Source: Calendula officinalis (taxonomy: Eukaryota; Streptophyta; Magnoliopsida; Asterales; Asteraceae). From it: a stretch of 64,000 bases of DNA. Both the position numbers and the translations under genes were made by a program. Location of the stretch: positions 66,358,884 to 66,422,883 of the forward strand of contig OY970824.1 of the NCBI GenBank assembly GCA_963853835.1, given 5' to 3'. Below the pieces are notes generated by a model that worked only from the letters and a program-made list of their open reading frames with translations, made no database searches and was not told the DNA's origin. The first letter of the stretch is position 1. Each line of letters starts with the position of its first letter. Shown here one piece after another: positions 34,256 through 46,805 of this stretch.

Positions 34256-35317
34256 TTCAAGTTGCAGGCTTCTGCTTCTTGTTTGGTCCAGTTGACCCGC
34301 TTGCAACAGCCTTGTTCTTTGACCCGCTAGATCCTTCTCCACTTGCAACAGTCTTCTTCGTTGACCCGCTTGACCCATCACAACCTCTTGCATTATGACC
34401 TGTATTACCACATTTACTACAACTTATCGTTTGTATTTTCTTTGACAATTTCCCCCCTTTGGTCATGTTTTGAAGTTCTTCTGCAGTCTTTCTTCTGTTT
34501 TTCTTAGGTCTGCCTATTGGTATTTTATAGTTAGGAGGTAGCAAAGTTGTAGGAACACTAGATTTAGCCCACATGTTTCTTCCGGTGATTGGGTTAATAG
34601 TGAAAGAGTAGACATTTCTCCATGTGTCTAACCAATAAACTTTATCAACCCAACTTTCTGGTAATCCAACTTCCATTCCATTTACTGCCATATTCCAAAT
34701 TGATGCAACTGCATGCTTACATGGCATTCCCGTGATTTCCCATCTTCTACAAGTGCAATCTTTTTTATCAACATCAACTACACATTGGTCACCCCACGGT
34801 CCACTAACTTGGTATTTTAGTGCCCCGTTCCAAACAACAGTGTACTTACTTGCATCTTTCTTAATTGCATCAAATATTTTAGTCGCATTTGGAGTAAGTG
34901 GTCCATGATAGTTTTTAACCACTTTCAAAACGTTTACAATCCTTTTCATCAAATACTCTCGAGTGTATTCTAGAGCTGTTATAATAGGTTTGTCTCTCCC
35001 ATTAACCAATTGTTTGTTTAGTACTTCACAAATATTATTCAGTAGAATGTCAGACTTTGCTCTACCTGAGAAATGGGATTTCGTCCAACTATGTGGTGAA
35101 ATCTTAGCGAGCCACTTAAAAGCATCTTCATTGAAGTTTTTTAAGTCGTCCATTGCTTTCTAAAATTCTGGTACAGTAGTGGCAGAAGCACACTTCCACA
35201 AATGGTTTTTGTATGCTTGTCCTCTCCATTTTAGCTTCATATTTTCATGTATATGTCTAAGACAAAAGTGATGCTCAGCATTTGGGAATAGGCTTACAAT
35301 AGCAGACAGATTACCCT

Positions 35318-35470
35318 GAAAAATAGAAATAATTGTTAAAAAAACAGAATTAATTGAAAAAAAACAGAATTAATTGAAAAAATAACAGAATTAATTGTTA
35401 AAAGCAGAATTAATTGAAAAAAACTGAATTAACTGAAAAATATAGAATTAATTGTTAAAAAACAGAAATC
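35318..35470. repeat. AACAGAATTAATTG tandem array in place of the transposase core
   Basis: About seven imperfect copies of a 17-20 bp unit (AACAGAATTAATTGAAAAA). It occupies the position where the DDE catalytic core of a MULE transposase should be encoded. Confidence 0.8.
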
Positions 35471-35829
35471 CCGTAAACAAGCATATTGATCCTTGTAGTC
35501 TTCTTGCAATTGGTTTTCTGCCTTTTTCTTGGCCCTCCAAGCCTTCATATTTGACACACCAATTTGTAGATTCTTTTCAAATTGCTCTTTCAAAGCCTTT
35601 GGGGGAATTTCTGGGTTACTATCTACTTGGTCAGCAATTTGTTGTGAAAGAAAAACAGAAGTGCAGTGTTTAATATCTCTAGATTGGAGACATTTATGTT
35701 CATCTATAAATGTTTTCACCATCCAAGTTTTACTATCTTGGTTCTTAGACACGTGTAACACCCATGGACAAGTTATTTTTTGTGGATCTGTTTTTTTCCC
35801 CTTCCACCCTTATTCTTAGTTGCAGTGTT

Positions 35830-36065
35830 GACTGATGTTTGACCAGTTTGACTGTTCTTTTGACCTTTTTTACTGTTTTTTGACCAGTTTTACTGTTCTG
35901 TTGACTTTTGTTGACTGATGTTTGACCAGTTTGACTGTTCTGTTTACTTTTGTTGACTGTTTTTTGACCACTTTGACTACCCTGCTGACTTTGACCAGTT
36001 TGACTGTTCTGTTGACTGTTTTTTGACCAGTTTGACTGCCCTGCTGACTTTGACCAGTTTCACAA
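35830..36065. repeat. GTTGACTTTGACCAGTTTGACTG-type minisatellite
   Basis: Repeated words TTGACCAGTTTGACTG, TGTTGACTTTTGTTGACTG and TTTTTTGACCA cover the C-terminal end of the first transposase block. On the minus strand they encode repeated VNRTVKLVK-like units. Confidence 0.75.
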
Positions 36066-37401
36066 CCTTCGGTAAAATCTGGGATGAGACCAACACATCC
36101 TACCCTAAGTCTTTGTTTATCATTTTTAAATATCTTCAAATTTCGTCTTGTCTCAATAGCATGACATCTAACCATGTCTTTAACATCGTTAGAACTTCCA
36201 AAAGTCTGAGCCAAATAGAATACAGTCTTATTAATAACTGTTTCTGCTTCCCCTTGTTTCCTAATTTCCTTCAATGTTTTTTTACGAATATCAGTTATAC
36301 CTTCATCAGAATCAGAAGCACTATCAAATGAATCATTGTTTAGCTCTTCCACTGGAATAACATTCTCATTTTCATTGACACTTTGTGTTTGACTTGTCGG
36401 ACCCATGAACTCTGCATCGTTGTCAATACTTACATAAAAATCTCCCATATCGACTTCAACATCACAGACTATGTTGTCTTCATCAACAATAAAATCACTA
36501 TCATCACCGGAGTCTACATCATGGACAATGTTGTCTTCATTTGGTAGTTCAACAGTAACATTGTCGGGTTGTTCAACAATAGGAACTTCTTGAGGTGACC
36601 ATTCTAACAACAAGTTGTGGCAGGTAGTTGGTTCATTAATTTCCTCAATAACTAGTTTCCTTTTCTGAGCAGATTCTTTCGGAGGAGATTCAATAAAAGT
36701 TTGCACATTGGTATTACCATGCTCAATAAACACATCAATCAATTTGAATTTCCCAATTAAAGTACTTAGACTATGTACATCTTGATCATGTAATCCATCG
36801 TCTAAAGACATGTTTGGTGTTTTATAATGGTAATACATAATACTTGTTTCATCATAACCTAAATCTTCAATTGCAGAATTTAACTCATTAATAGAAAATG
36901 TATCTATGTCAACAGAATCAACATAGCTTACTTTACCATCCACATATTGCCTCTTTGGGCAGTTTTGGAAACTCCCGCCATGATGAATCTTCATGGTGAA
37001 CAAACTTGGGTTGTAATTTCAAAAAAACATCAATGTAAGAGAAGTGACATAAAACCCAACTCAATACATCATTATAACAATATATACTGTAAAATTATAA
37101 GAAATCTAGGTTCTTTTCGAGCAATACGCTTAACAACAGTCACCAATTTTGAAAAAAGAAGTAAAAAAAACGAACCGTAAAGATCGTCAATGTCGTAATC
37201 GTCTTCTGCTGAGCGCAAAGAAAACGACGGAATATCCATCTTCAGCGTCGTAATCAAAGGGTTTTCTTTTGTCAAATGATTTTGATTGATCGAAACGATT
37301 GGGGATTAGCAGAAGATGAAAAGGGTTTTGTAGGTGACGAGAGGGTTTTTGGTATCGGGAATTCTTTTGGAGCGAAATTGTGACGTTGAAGACTAAAACA
37401 T

Positions 37402-37610
37402 GAAAGAAAAGGAAGGAAAAAGTTGGACAAAAATGCCCTCATGTGCCAGTCACGTGATTTCACTTAACGGGCCAAATACACGTCCGTTACCCTAAAGGAC
37501 TACCGGTGAAAGAGATTTCAAAATAAAGGACTATCGGTGTAATTTTTGAAACTAAAGGACCATCGGTGAAATCTGCGTCAAAGTTAAAGGACCATCCGTG
37601 TAATTAACTC
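37402..37610. repeat. right TIR of the MULE
   Basis: Inverted copy of 32798-33008, ending ...CCATCCGTGTAATTAACTC, directly followed by the target duplication TTAGTTTTT. Confidence 0.93.
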
Positions 37611-37619
37611 TTAGTTTTT

Positions 37620-40310
37620 TAGAGTTTGTCAAACCTAATTACATGTTTAGTTAATAGGTAAAATATAACTAACCAGTTTTCAAAAGGCAATAAATTATAT
37701 AAAGAAAATATGACATTTATCGGTTAGAGCGTGTGGTGCCATAACGCAAGAGTAACACCAAATTGACATGTCAAGGGTTTTGGCATCTCCAACCCTAAGC
37801 CATGACATCGGGTCATGCATGCGCCAACTTCCACGTCAATCTCTTGGCGCTACGCGAATTCGTTTTTTTAAGTGGTGTGTGAGTGAAGGGGTCTCTTAGT
37901 GAACCCCAAAAGAGGTGTAATAAATTTAGTCATGTGTGAAGATGTATTGGGGGTGTGAATATAAAATGAGGAATGTATAGGTAGGTGTTTGGCTCAAGTC
38001 ATCACACCACCATATGCTCTTAGATATTTGATGTATCTAGACACAAAAATGAGTTTCCCTATGTTTCAAAAATTGAGTCAACCTGTCCTAACACTAAACT
38101 GACGTTTCAGTTTTTATAAACTCAATGTTACATCACTAACACTTAAACTGACATACTTTTTCCGACAATACAACTTCACTAAATATATATGAGCCCTGCA
38201 CATTATAAAATAGTCACAGACAAAATACAAATACCCATATAAAATACTCATTTTTATTCAAATGTCTTCTCGTTGCCTCCACTTCGCCAAATTGAAGCAC
38301 GGAAGAGAAGATGTTGATTGACAACTTCGTGCCGAAGGTTTCTCTAAACCAACGTAAACAGAAGGTTAACGTAAGCAATGGTTGGCTCCCCTCTAATAAT
38401 TATTTTCGCCGAATTCATTTTACTGTGTGATATAAATTTGCATAAATATGTGAACTCCATTTTATTCTACAAAAAACATTCTCACTTGGACTATCCAGAT
38501 ACGTACTATGTGAAATCCTTAAAAAAATATAATGCGAGCTATAAAAAAATTACAATATTTCTCATCGGAATATGAGACCACCTGTAATGAGTGACCATGA
38601 TAGTTCAATCGCGCCAACCTGCGCCAACCCTGATCGCATCTCTCCCGTGACGTGGCCATAGAGGACACGTCCCCTCTCAAATTATCGTGTGGGTCTGGTC
38701 ACTAATCGATCAGACATTTGTGAAATAGGTGTTTGTTGCATTATGCATAAATTGTTTTACTATATGATTTGGTGATAAATTTGTGAGTTGGGTCACCACT
38801 ACAGGGGTTTCGTCATGTGTTCGATCAAGAGAAATGACTGATGCGATACTGATGTGATGTCGGTGAACAAACACGATAAGGCGCGTCTTATGACGAGTTT
38901 TTTGTAAGGCGGCTGGAAAAATTGAATATTTTTAAAAAAATGATGTCATATATAATTATAAATATAGATGTAACACTTTTTGTGAACTTTATATGTGAAT
39001 TTTTATATAAATCAATAGTTCTATAAAAAAAATTAATATGATATACGTACATATATGAATTATATAAAAAATTTGCCACGTTAAGTCACGCCTTGAAAAA
39101 CGCCATGACCCGCCATAGCTCGTCATGACTTGAGGTCTGATGGTGCCGCCACGCCACGCCTTCTAAAACCTTGCCATTAGACCCGTGCCAACGGCACGTC
39201 TCCGCTACCCGTCGTGGGGCTTTTTTGGCCGTCGCCCGCCGACGCCGTTGGCACGGAGGCGTCGTGCGGGGCGTCGTGGGGTTTCCGTCGTGGTGAAGAC
39301 GGGGTGGTGTGCAGCGTCGTCCGGGAGAGAGAGAGGGCGAGGAGAGAGAGAAGGAGGAAGAGGTTGGGGGAGGGGGTCTTGACTTGTACATAATGCATTA
39401 ATATTTGTACCATTTGTATTTTTTTTTTATAAAAAATCTTCTTTTTCTCTGTTTTTTTTAATTTATTTTTTAAGTTTATATTTTTTATATATATATTTGT
39501 TTTAATAATAAAAATATATAATTTTTTTAAAAAAATAATTTTTTTTGTTCTTTAAATTTTAATAAATGTAATTTTTTTTTTTAATTTACTATTATTTTTA
39601 TTTAATTTAAACAATGTTTTTTTAAACTAATGTAATGTGTTTTTTTATTAATTAAAATGATGATGTGGAAATGATGATGTGGAAAGGATGAGTTTAGTGA
39701 TGGGTTAGTGATGTGTAGGGTTGACACGAACGTGTCAGTAGCGGGTCAGTAAGGATGCGATGACGTGGCGCTAGTGATGGGTTTAGTGACGGGTAAGGGT
39801 TTGGAGAGGCCTTACATGTAGTCTGATAGGTTGGTTTAATTTTGATTATTCTAGTAATTACCCCATATATAAAATACTTTATTCAAAAAGGTGGAGAACA
39901 ATTCACCGTATTCAAACTGACCACCAGTGACCAGTACAATAAAAAGCACAGCGAAAGTCGAATTGAAAAGAATTGGGGTTTTATATTCACAGTGCGCCTC
40001 GAGATCGGGTTAGGGTTCCTCATATTCTTCAATTCCCACATCCATTAATTACTCCATATTCGACAATTCAAACTCCACACACACCTGCTAATCGACTATT
40101 TCCGGAACTACAATTCAAAGGTAAAATATTTGATCCACCTCTTAAGTTTCTATGAAATTCATTTCATCCTCTTTTATGCTGATTCCTGATTGTTTATGTT
40201 TATAATTAGAATTTGAATTCGTGCAGGCTTTTGAGACCGCATATATTAGTAATCTGTGGAAAGCTGTGATCCTAGGGCTTCATATAAGCTGATAATTTAG
40301 GTTGTTGCAG
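37620..40310. other. intergenic region and MUB promoter/5' UTR
   Basis: No gene is recognised before MUB. Segments at 37783 (GGCATCTCCAACCCTAAGCC) and, inverted, at about 39815 (GGCCTCTCCAAACCCTTACC) look like the ends of a DNA transposon or two related MITEs. A short GC-rich palindrome (CCGTGCCAACGGC / GCCGTTGGCACGG) lies at about 39183-39256. 39400-39650 is AT-rich low-complexity sequence. MUB has a 5'-UTR intron: donor AAAG/GTAAAA at 40121 and acceptor TTGCAG at 40310, directly before the ATG. Confidence 0.5.
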
Positions 40311-41592
40311 ATGCCGGAGGAAGATCTGTTAGAGCTCAAGTTCCGATTGCTTGATGGATCCGATATCGGTCCGTTTCGTTACTCTCCGGCTTCCACCGTT
40401 GCTATGCTCAAGGAGAGAATTGTTGCCGAATGGCCCAAAGGTTAGGTGGATGTCAGTCTTATTTATGTCGACATGTTTCTGCTTGATATTTTTCTTTATA
40501 TGACGACATTTTCCATTTCAAAATTCACGCGTTTGTAATTACACCATAAGTTTTCAACTTTTCATTGCGTTTGTATATTCATGCAAAAGCTTTTCCCCAG
40601 TCTATATGTTTCGAGAGAAACGATACTTGTTCTACGTATTCCAAAAAGAACAAAAGATGCAACAGAGAGACTAAATGGCTAATGTGTTATGGGGCAGAGT
40701 ACTGTAGACCATTATTTTGGAATTCTGATTTGTTTTATTTGGCTGATATCCATCTACTGCATGCCAAATGCTCAAGTATATGGACTAGTGTTTAAACTTT
40801 GTGCACTTTGTACCAGTTAAATCCTAGAGTTAGATTAGATACCATGCATACCCAAAAAATGTTAATTTATTGAAAACAGATTTGGTTCAGACTTAGCAAT
40901 TGGGCCTGCTCTGTTTTGCTACCTGTTAAGCTCTATACTATTCTATAGTTGGTTATACGGTTTTGGAATTTGAGCCATTGTGAGGAGAGCAAAAACACAC
41001 TTGAGAGACCCTCACCTTTAAGAATATGATATAATGCCTAATAAACATGTCTAATCCATACAATATGTGACACATGGCTTGTTCATTTTCCATGTGTTTT
41101 AAACTTTTAATCTCCTTGTTAGGCATGTTTTAATTAGGCACATAAATCATTTTTCCACAACTAATGCTTACAAATGATTTATTATCTGGACTACATCCCT
41201 CCATGTTAATTTTTACTTGAATCATTATACCATTTTCAATCATCCCTGAACACAAGTTTTCCATTTCATCAGATAAAAAAGGTGGGCCCAAATCAGCAAA
41301 TGACATCAAATTAATAAACGCGGGGAAAATTTTGGAAAACAACAAAATTGTCGGGCAGTGCAGAACGCCATTTGGGGAGCTTCCGAAAGGGGTAATTACT
41401 ATGCATGCTGTCGTACAGATGTCCTTAACCAAAGCAAAAACAGGTAATTTTTCAACTAATTCTCATCGATGTAAATCATGTAATATTGTAGCTTTTTTCA
41501 TAGTGTATTTTTAAATTAAAAAAAAAAAACAAACAGAAAAGAAGATTGATGAGGCTCCAAAGAAGAACGTCTGTGGATGTACCGTACTGTAA
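40311..41592 (+). CDS. membrane-anchored ubiquitin-fold protein (MUB)
   Basis: Small ubiquitin-fold protein, prenylated and attached to the plasma membrane, where MUBs bind group VI E2 ubiquitin-conjugating enzymes. Exons 40311-40440, 41273-41443 and 41537-41592; 357 nt, 118 aa, the normal length. The N-terminal beta-grasp begins LELKFRLLDGSDIGPFRY and continues AMLKERIVAEWPK, IKLINAGKILENNKIVGQCR and GVITMHAVVQ. The C-terminus is NVCGCTVL: the final CTVL is a CaaX box ending in Leu, which predicts geranylgeranylation, and the upstream Cys (position -6) is a likely S-acylation site. An intron ends immediately before the ATG, so translation is set by that junction. The gene looks intact. Confidence 0.96.
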
Positions 41593-42034
41593 GAAATTTT
41601 GTGAGTTTGTTTGTTAAGATTTATTATATGGTTGAATTCCAGTTTCGGGTTGTGAAACCGGGAAGAAATAATCTGTAAACAGTGGCGTACCACATTGTTC
41701 CATGTGTTTGGGTGGAAAGGAAGTCGCATCATATGTTATTATGTGTAGTGTGTTTTATTTATGTATTATTTGTTGCTTTTTTTATGTTTTACATTTGCCA
41801 CTTTGGCTTCAGTGAATACCTTGTGGGCTCGTCGCCGAGTACACTTCACATAGTCAAATTGGCCCAAATCGATCAAAATGTCCAACTTGGTCAAATATGG
41901 TAATCATGATTACAAAAGTTTATTTAATCAAATCTTATGTTTTTGTTTTAGCGATATTCCATCTTAGAGCTGTCCAAAAATGATTAATATGGTAATCATG
42001 ATTGCAAAAGTTATACCAGTAACATAGTAATCTA

Positions 42035-42315
42035 TGTTGGAAATTTCCGAGTATTTAGGGACTTTTGGATAAGCCTTACATAATGAGTTGTTAGGATAAA
42101 CACTATCTATTAATACAAGTTGGTATTATAGTAGAATTCAAAGTCCTAGTTTGTGGTTATCCACATACATACGTCTAGTATAAATATAGATGTCTAGATA
42201 CCAAGTTAGGAGTATCATAGCAAGGATTGGTTGTAACAAAGTTTGAGTTATTTCTTTGTTATAATAAGTTAATTTCCTGCATATATTTGTGTTCGTAGTG
42301 TTGTTTTTATCTTCA
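42035..42315 (+). repeat. 5' LTR, Copia 1
   Basis: 281 bp, TG...CA; contains TATAAATATAGA near 42179, a candidate TATA region. Confidence 0.95.
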
Positions 42316-42350
42316 ATTGGTATCAGAGCCAATATTGAGGGCCTCGAATC

Positions 42351-45300
42351 ATGGGAGATAATCCTTCACCATCGACTGGAGGTGCGAAAGAGGGATCGTC
42401 GTTCTCTTTTCGTGTACCGATGTTGAATGCAACAAACTACACGGTGTGGGCAATTCGTATGAGGGTAATTCTCAACGTGCATCAGGTATGGGAAACCATT
42501 GATCCGGGTTCATCTGACCAGAAGAAAAACAATGTGGCAATAGCCGTCTTATTCCAGGCTATTCCGGAAGAACTCATCTTGCAAGTCGGCATGATGAGCA
42601 CCTCGAAAGCAATCTGGGATGCAATCAAAACTCGGAATCTTGGTGCAGACAGGGTGAGAGAGGCCCGTCTACAGACCCTCATCAATGAATTTGATAACTT
42701 AAAGATGAAGGAATCAAACACTATTGATGAGTTTGCGAGCCGGTTGTCAGGGATCGCATCAAAGTCGGCTTCGCTTGGAGAAACTCTCAATGAGAAGAAA
42801 TTAGTCAAGAAATTTCTCACTAGTTTGCCAAGAAAATTCATTCACATAGTGGCTTCTATTGAACAAATTCTCGATCTGAATACGGTAGGGTTTGAAGATG
42901 TGGTTGGACGATTGAAGGCGTATGAAGAACGGATTCGTGATGATGAATCAGAAACTGATCAAGGAAAATTGTTGTTTAACAAAACGACGACTACTCGCAA
43001 GTCTGACTCAGGAAGAAGAGGAGGGCGAGGTGGACGTGGATCGGGAAGAGGACGCGGAGGAGATCGCCAATCACAAAGTCAGAACCCCACAGCCACATCG
43101 AGTTCTAATGGTGAAGCCTATAAATCAAAAAATAAGACCAAGGATCGATCTAAAGTTCAATGTTATAGATGTGATCAATTCGGTCACTTTGCATCTCAAT
43201 GCCCAGACCGAAGAGCCAAGCAAGAAGAATCACACGTAGCAGAGGTAGAAGATCAAGACCCACAATTGTTCATGGTCAAGACCCTTTATGAAACAGTACT
43301 TCTAAATGAAGAAAAGGTGATACCGAGCAGATATGAGTAAAAAAAAAATGACAACATTTGGTACTTAGACAATGGTGCTAGTAACCACATGACGGGAAAT
43401 CTCTCGTTTTTCACCGAAATCAATAGACATATTCGAGGACGAGTAAAGTTTGGAGATGACTCTTGTGTCGAGATTAAGGGAAAAGGATCAATTTTGCTTG
43501 AAGGCATAGGCGGAGGTCAGAAGTTGCTGACTGACATCTATTATATCCCTAATCTTAAAGCTAATATAATTAGTTTGGGTCAAACAACATAAACCGGTTG
43601 TGAAGTATCAATGATAGGTGAATATCTATACCTATATGACAGCAGAAAATTCCTTCTATTTAAGGTAAAACGATCGACAAATAGACTATACAAAGCGATG
43701 ATTTCTGTTGGAAAACTCATATGCCTACGTAGTCGACTTGGAAATCAAGACTGGTTGTGGCATGCAAGACTTGGTCACGTGAATTTTGACACAATTTCAA
43801 AAATGTCAAAAAAGGATCTGGTGATTGGCTTACCATCGGTTGCAAGTACAAACCAACTATGTGAGTCGTGCTTAGTCGGAAAGCAAACTAGAAAACCATT
43901 CTCCAAGAAATCCATGTACCAAGCAAAAAGAACACTGGAACTTGTTCACGGAGATTTGTGTGGACCAATCTCACCACCGCCTATCGCCGGAAATAGGTAT
44001 GTTTTTGTTCTAATTGATGACTACTCACGTTTTATGTGGTGTTTTCTTATGAAAGAGAAAAGTGATGCGATTACCTATTTCAAGAAGTTTAAAGTCAGTG
44101 TGGAAAGGGATACCAACAATCAAATTCGAATATTTCGAACTGATAGAGGAGGCGAGTTTACTTCACTAGATTTCAATAAGCTTTGTGAAGAACATGGGAT
44201 GATAAGACACCTCACGGCTCCATATACGCCACAGCAGAACGGCGTAGTGGAAAGAAGAAACCGAACTCTTATCGAGATGACACGAAGCATTTTGAAGGCA
44301 AAGCAAGTTCCAAACTATCTTTGGGGTGAAGCCATAAACCACGCAACCTACATCATAAACCGAATCCCGACAAGAACCGTGAAAGATTTGACACCATACC
44401 AGCTTTATTACAACAGAAAGCCCAATATCGAACACATTCGGGTGTTCGGATGTGTAGCATATGCAAAAACAGTTGATACACAGTTAAAAAAACTTGATGA
44501 TCGCTCAATAAAAACAATACATCTTGGATCAGAACCGGGATCCAAAGCATATCGACTGTATGAACCGAAAAGTCGTAGAATAATTGTATCTCGAGATGTT
44601 ATTTTTGACGAAAACTCAAGTTGGAACTGGGATTCAATGGTCGAGTCTAAATCCAAACATAAACCCGATATGTTTTGGGTTCATTGGTCAAAACAAGTTA
44701 ACACGGGAGATGGACCGGTGGCAAGTGAAATAAGTCAAGAAGAAAACGAACAAGAAAATGGTTCTTTTTCAGAAACAGAAAGCAACGAAGTTGAGACGAG
44801 TCAACAAACACCTTTACCACCTCCTACACACTCTGAATCTGAAGCACAGATTGAACCTCCTCAGCTGCGGAGATCAACACGAAACACCCATTTACCAAGA
44901 AAATACGATGGTTTTGAGGTAAATGGCTACACTGAAAATCGCGAGCTTTTATTATCACTTGGTGAAGATGAACCTGCAAATTATATTGAATCCAAAAACA
45001 ATCCAAAATGGGTCAACGCAATGGAAGAAGAAATTGCATCTATTGAGAAAAATGGTACTTGGAAGTTAGTCTCAAGACCAAACAACACAACCATCATTGG
45101 CCTAAAATGGGTATTTAAAGTCAAAAGAGATGCAACTGGTTCCATTAGCAAGTATAAAGCAAGGCTCGTGGCCAAAGGCTATCTGCAACAACCTGGTATA
45201 GACTTTGATGAGGTATTTGCACCGGTTGCTCGTGTTGAAACCGTTCGGATTCTTATTGCTCTTGCAGCCTCAAAAGGTTGGGAATTACACCACTTAGATG

Positions 45301-46523
45301 TAAAATCTGCTTTCTTACATGGAGATTTACAAGAAGAAGTGTTCGTTCACCAACCGGAAGGTTTTGTGAAGAAAGGTAAAGAAGGTTCAGTTTATAAATT
45401 GATAAAGGCATTGTACGGCTTGCGACAAGCACCACGTACAAGGAATATAAAACTGGACGGGATCTTGAAAAATTTAAAGTTTCAAAGGTGTATGCAAGAA
45501 CAAGCGGTGTATCGAAGGTGTATCGGAGACGATCTAATTCTTGTCGGAGTTTATGTCGATGATCTGGTGGTTACGGGATCTAACATAAATATCATATCTA
45601 AGTTTAAGCAAGCTATGGCTTCAAACTTTGATATGACTGATTTAGGAGTACTCAGGTACTATCTAGGAATTGAGGTGTATCAACGGAAAGATGACATTAT
45701 CATCACACAAGAAGGCTATGCGAAGAAAGTATTAAAAGATGCACGTATGTATGATTGTAATCCCACTTTAACTCCTATGTATTCAAATGTGAAATTCTCA
45801 AAGGAAGAAAATGAGGAGGATACGGATGCCACAGAGTACCGAAGTCTAGTTGGAAGACTAAGATATTTACTACAAACAAGACCCGATCTCTCATATGCGG
45901 TTGGCATTACAAGTCGGTACATGCAAACCCCAAAGAAACCGCACATGATGGCAATCAAACAAATTCTAAGGTATGTAAAAGGAACTTTGGGATTTGGAAT
46001 TAGATATGCACGTGGAGAACCCGTGGAATTGGTCGGGTATAGTGATAGTAGTCACAATATAGATCAAGATGATGGGAGGAGTACAACCGGGCATATCTTC
46101 TATCTTGGAAAGTCACCTGTGACATGGTGTTCACAAAAACAAGACACGGTGGCGTTATCCTCGTGCGAGGCAGAATATATGGCTGCATGTGCAGCAAGCT
46201 GCCAAGCAATCTGGTTACGTGATTTACTTCGAGAAATAACTGGATCTCAAATGAAAGATGTGGTAATTAAAGTTGATAATACATCTGCGATTGCATTAGT
46301 TAAAAATCCAGTTTTTCATGGTCGAACTAAGCACATAAAGTCTCGCTACCATTACATTCGTGAACGAGTTGAGGAGAAGGAAATATTGGTAGAACATATT
46401 AGTGGGAAGGAACAACGGGCTGATATACTTACGAATGCACTCGCTAAGATCAAGTTCGTTGAAATGCGCAAGCTTCTTGGGGTGGAGAATCTCTTAATTT
46501 CCATTCGGAAATTAGGGGGGTGA
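42351..46523 (+). pseudogene. Copia 1 gag-pol polyprotein with two premature stops
   Basis: One reading frame of about 1390 codons interrupted by two TAA codons (43338-43340 and 43590-43592) with no frameshift. Gag (from 42351) has the zinc knuckle CYRCDQFGHFASQC. Protease follows the first stop: WYLDNGASNHMTG. After the second stop come the integrase zinc region (WHARLGHVNF...CESCLVGKQ) and DDE core (ELVHGDLCGP, FRTDRGGEF, PYTPQQNGVVERR), reverse transcriptase (VYVDDLVVTG) and RNase H (VALSSCEAEYMA, DNTSAIAL, RTKHIKSRYH). The stops flank the protease, so neither protease nor Pol can be made as a full fusion unless read through. In the RT, the usual APRAW reads APRTR. Confidence 0.94.
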
Positions 46524-46524
46524 A

Positions 46525-46805
46525 TGTTGGAAATTTCCGAGTATTTAGGGACTTTTGGATAAGCCTTACATAATGAGTTGTTAGGATAAACACTATCTAT
46601 TAATACAAGTTGGTATTATAGTAGAATTCAAAGTCCTAGTTTGTGGTTATCCACATACATACGTCTAGTATAAATATAGATGTCTAGATACCAAGTTAGG
46701 AGTATCATAGCAAGGATTGGTTGTAACAAAGTTTGAGTTATTTCTTTGTTATAATAAGTTAATTTCCTGCATATATTTGTGTTCGTAGTGTTGTTTTTAT
46801 CTTCA
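46525..46805 (+). repeat. 3' LTR, Copia 1
   Basis: 281 bp, identical by eye to 42035-42315, followed by the target duplication ATCTA. Confidence 0.95.

Larger units (their letters stand above)
34257..36994 (-). pseudogene. mudrA-like MULE transposase, broken
   Basis: Read on the minus strand. The N-terminal block (36994-35870, ATG at 36994) has a PB1-like domain (MKIHHGGSF, YVDGKVSYVD, DLGYDETSIMYYHY) and acidic linker. A middle block (35790-35470) carries TWMVKTFIDEHKCLQSRDIK and AWRAKKKAENQLQEDYKDQY. A C-terminal block (35330-34257) has FPNAEHHFCLRHIHENMKLK, the SWIM zinc finger CTCRRWEITGMPCKHAVASI and a CCHC knuckle CSKCGNTGHNARGC. Defects: the tandem-repeat tail of block one runs out of frame with block two; the catalytic core with the first acidic residues is absent, replaced by an A-rich array at 35318-35470; and an in-frame TAG near 35160 precedes KAMDDLKNF. 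It is not functional as it stands. Confidence 0.9.
32798..37610. mobile_element. Mutator-like element (MULE) with long TIRs and two convergent genes
   Basis: 4813 bp. The terminal inverted repeats (left 32798 to about 33008; right about 37402-37610) begin GAGTTAATTACACGGATGG and are nearly identical over about 205 bp. Both sides carry the 9-bp target duplication TTAGTTTTT (32789-32797 and 37611-37619), the hallmark of Mutator-type transposition. Inside are a plus-strand GRF zinc-finger gene and a minus-strand mudrA-like transposase, facing each other across a tandem-repeat region (33465-34255). The element sits about 350 bp upstream of the SKL1 start codon. The near-identity of the TIRs and the perfect duplication indicate recent movement, although the transposase is broken. 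Confidence 0.95.
42035..46805 (+). mobile_element. Ty1/Copia retrotransposon 1
   Basis: 4771 bp with 281-bp LTRs (42035-42315 and 46525-46805) that look identical by eye. LTRs start TGTTGGAAAT and end ATCTTCA. The primer binding site TGGTATCAGAGCC is at 42318 and the polypurine tract ATTAGGGGGG lies just before the 3' LTR. Target duplication ATCTA on both sides (42030-42034 and 46806-46810). It is inserted about 440 bp downstream of the MUB stop codon. The short LTRs suggest an Ale/Retrofit-like lineage, but this is not certain. Confidence 0.96.

Noticed and set aside
37072..37275. Extra first exon of the MULE transposase (MDIPSFSLR...)
   Set aside because: No donor/acceptor pair joins it in frame to the PB1-like block; could be an upstream frame in the leader.
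39086..39413. Pro/Arg/Ser-rich frames on both strands
   Set aside because: Compositional artefact of a short GC-rich segment with a palindrome; no splice context or homology.
37783..39815. A single 2-kb DNA transposon with CATCTCCAACC-type ends
   Set aside because: The ends match only loosely and no target duplication was found; two separate degraded MITEs are equally likely.
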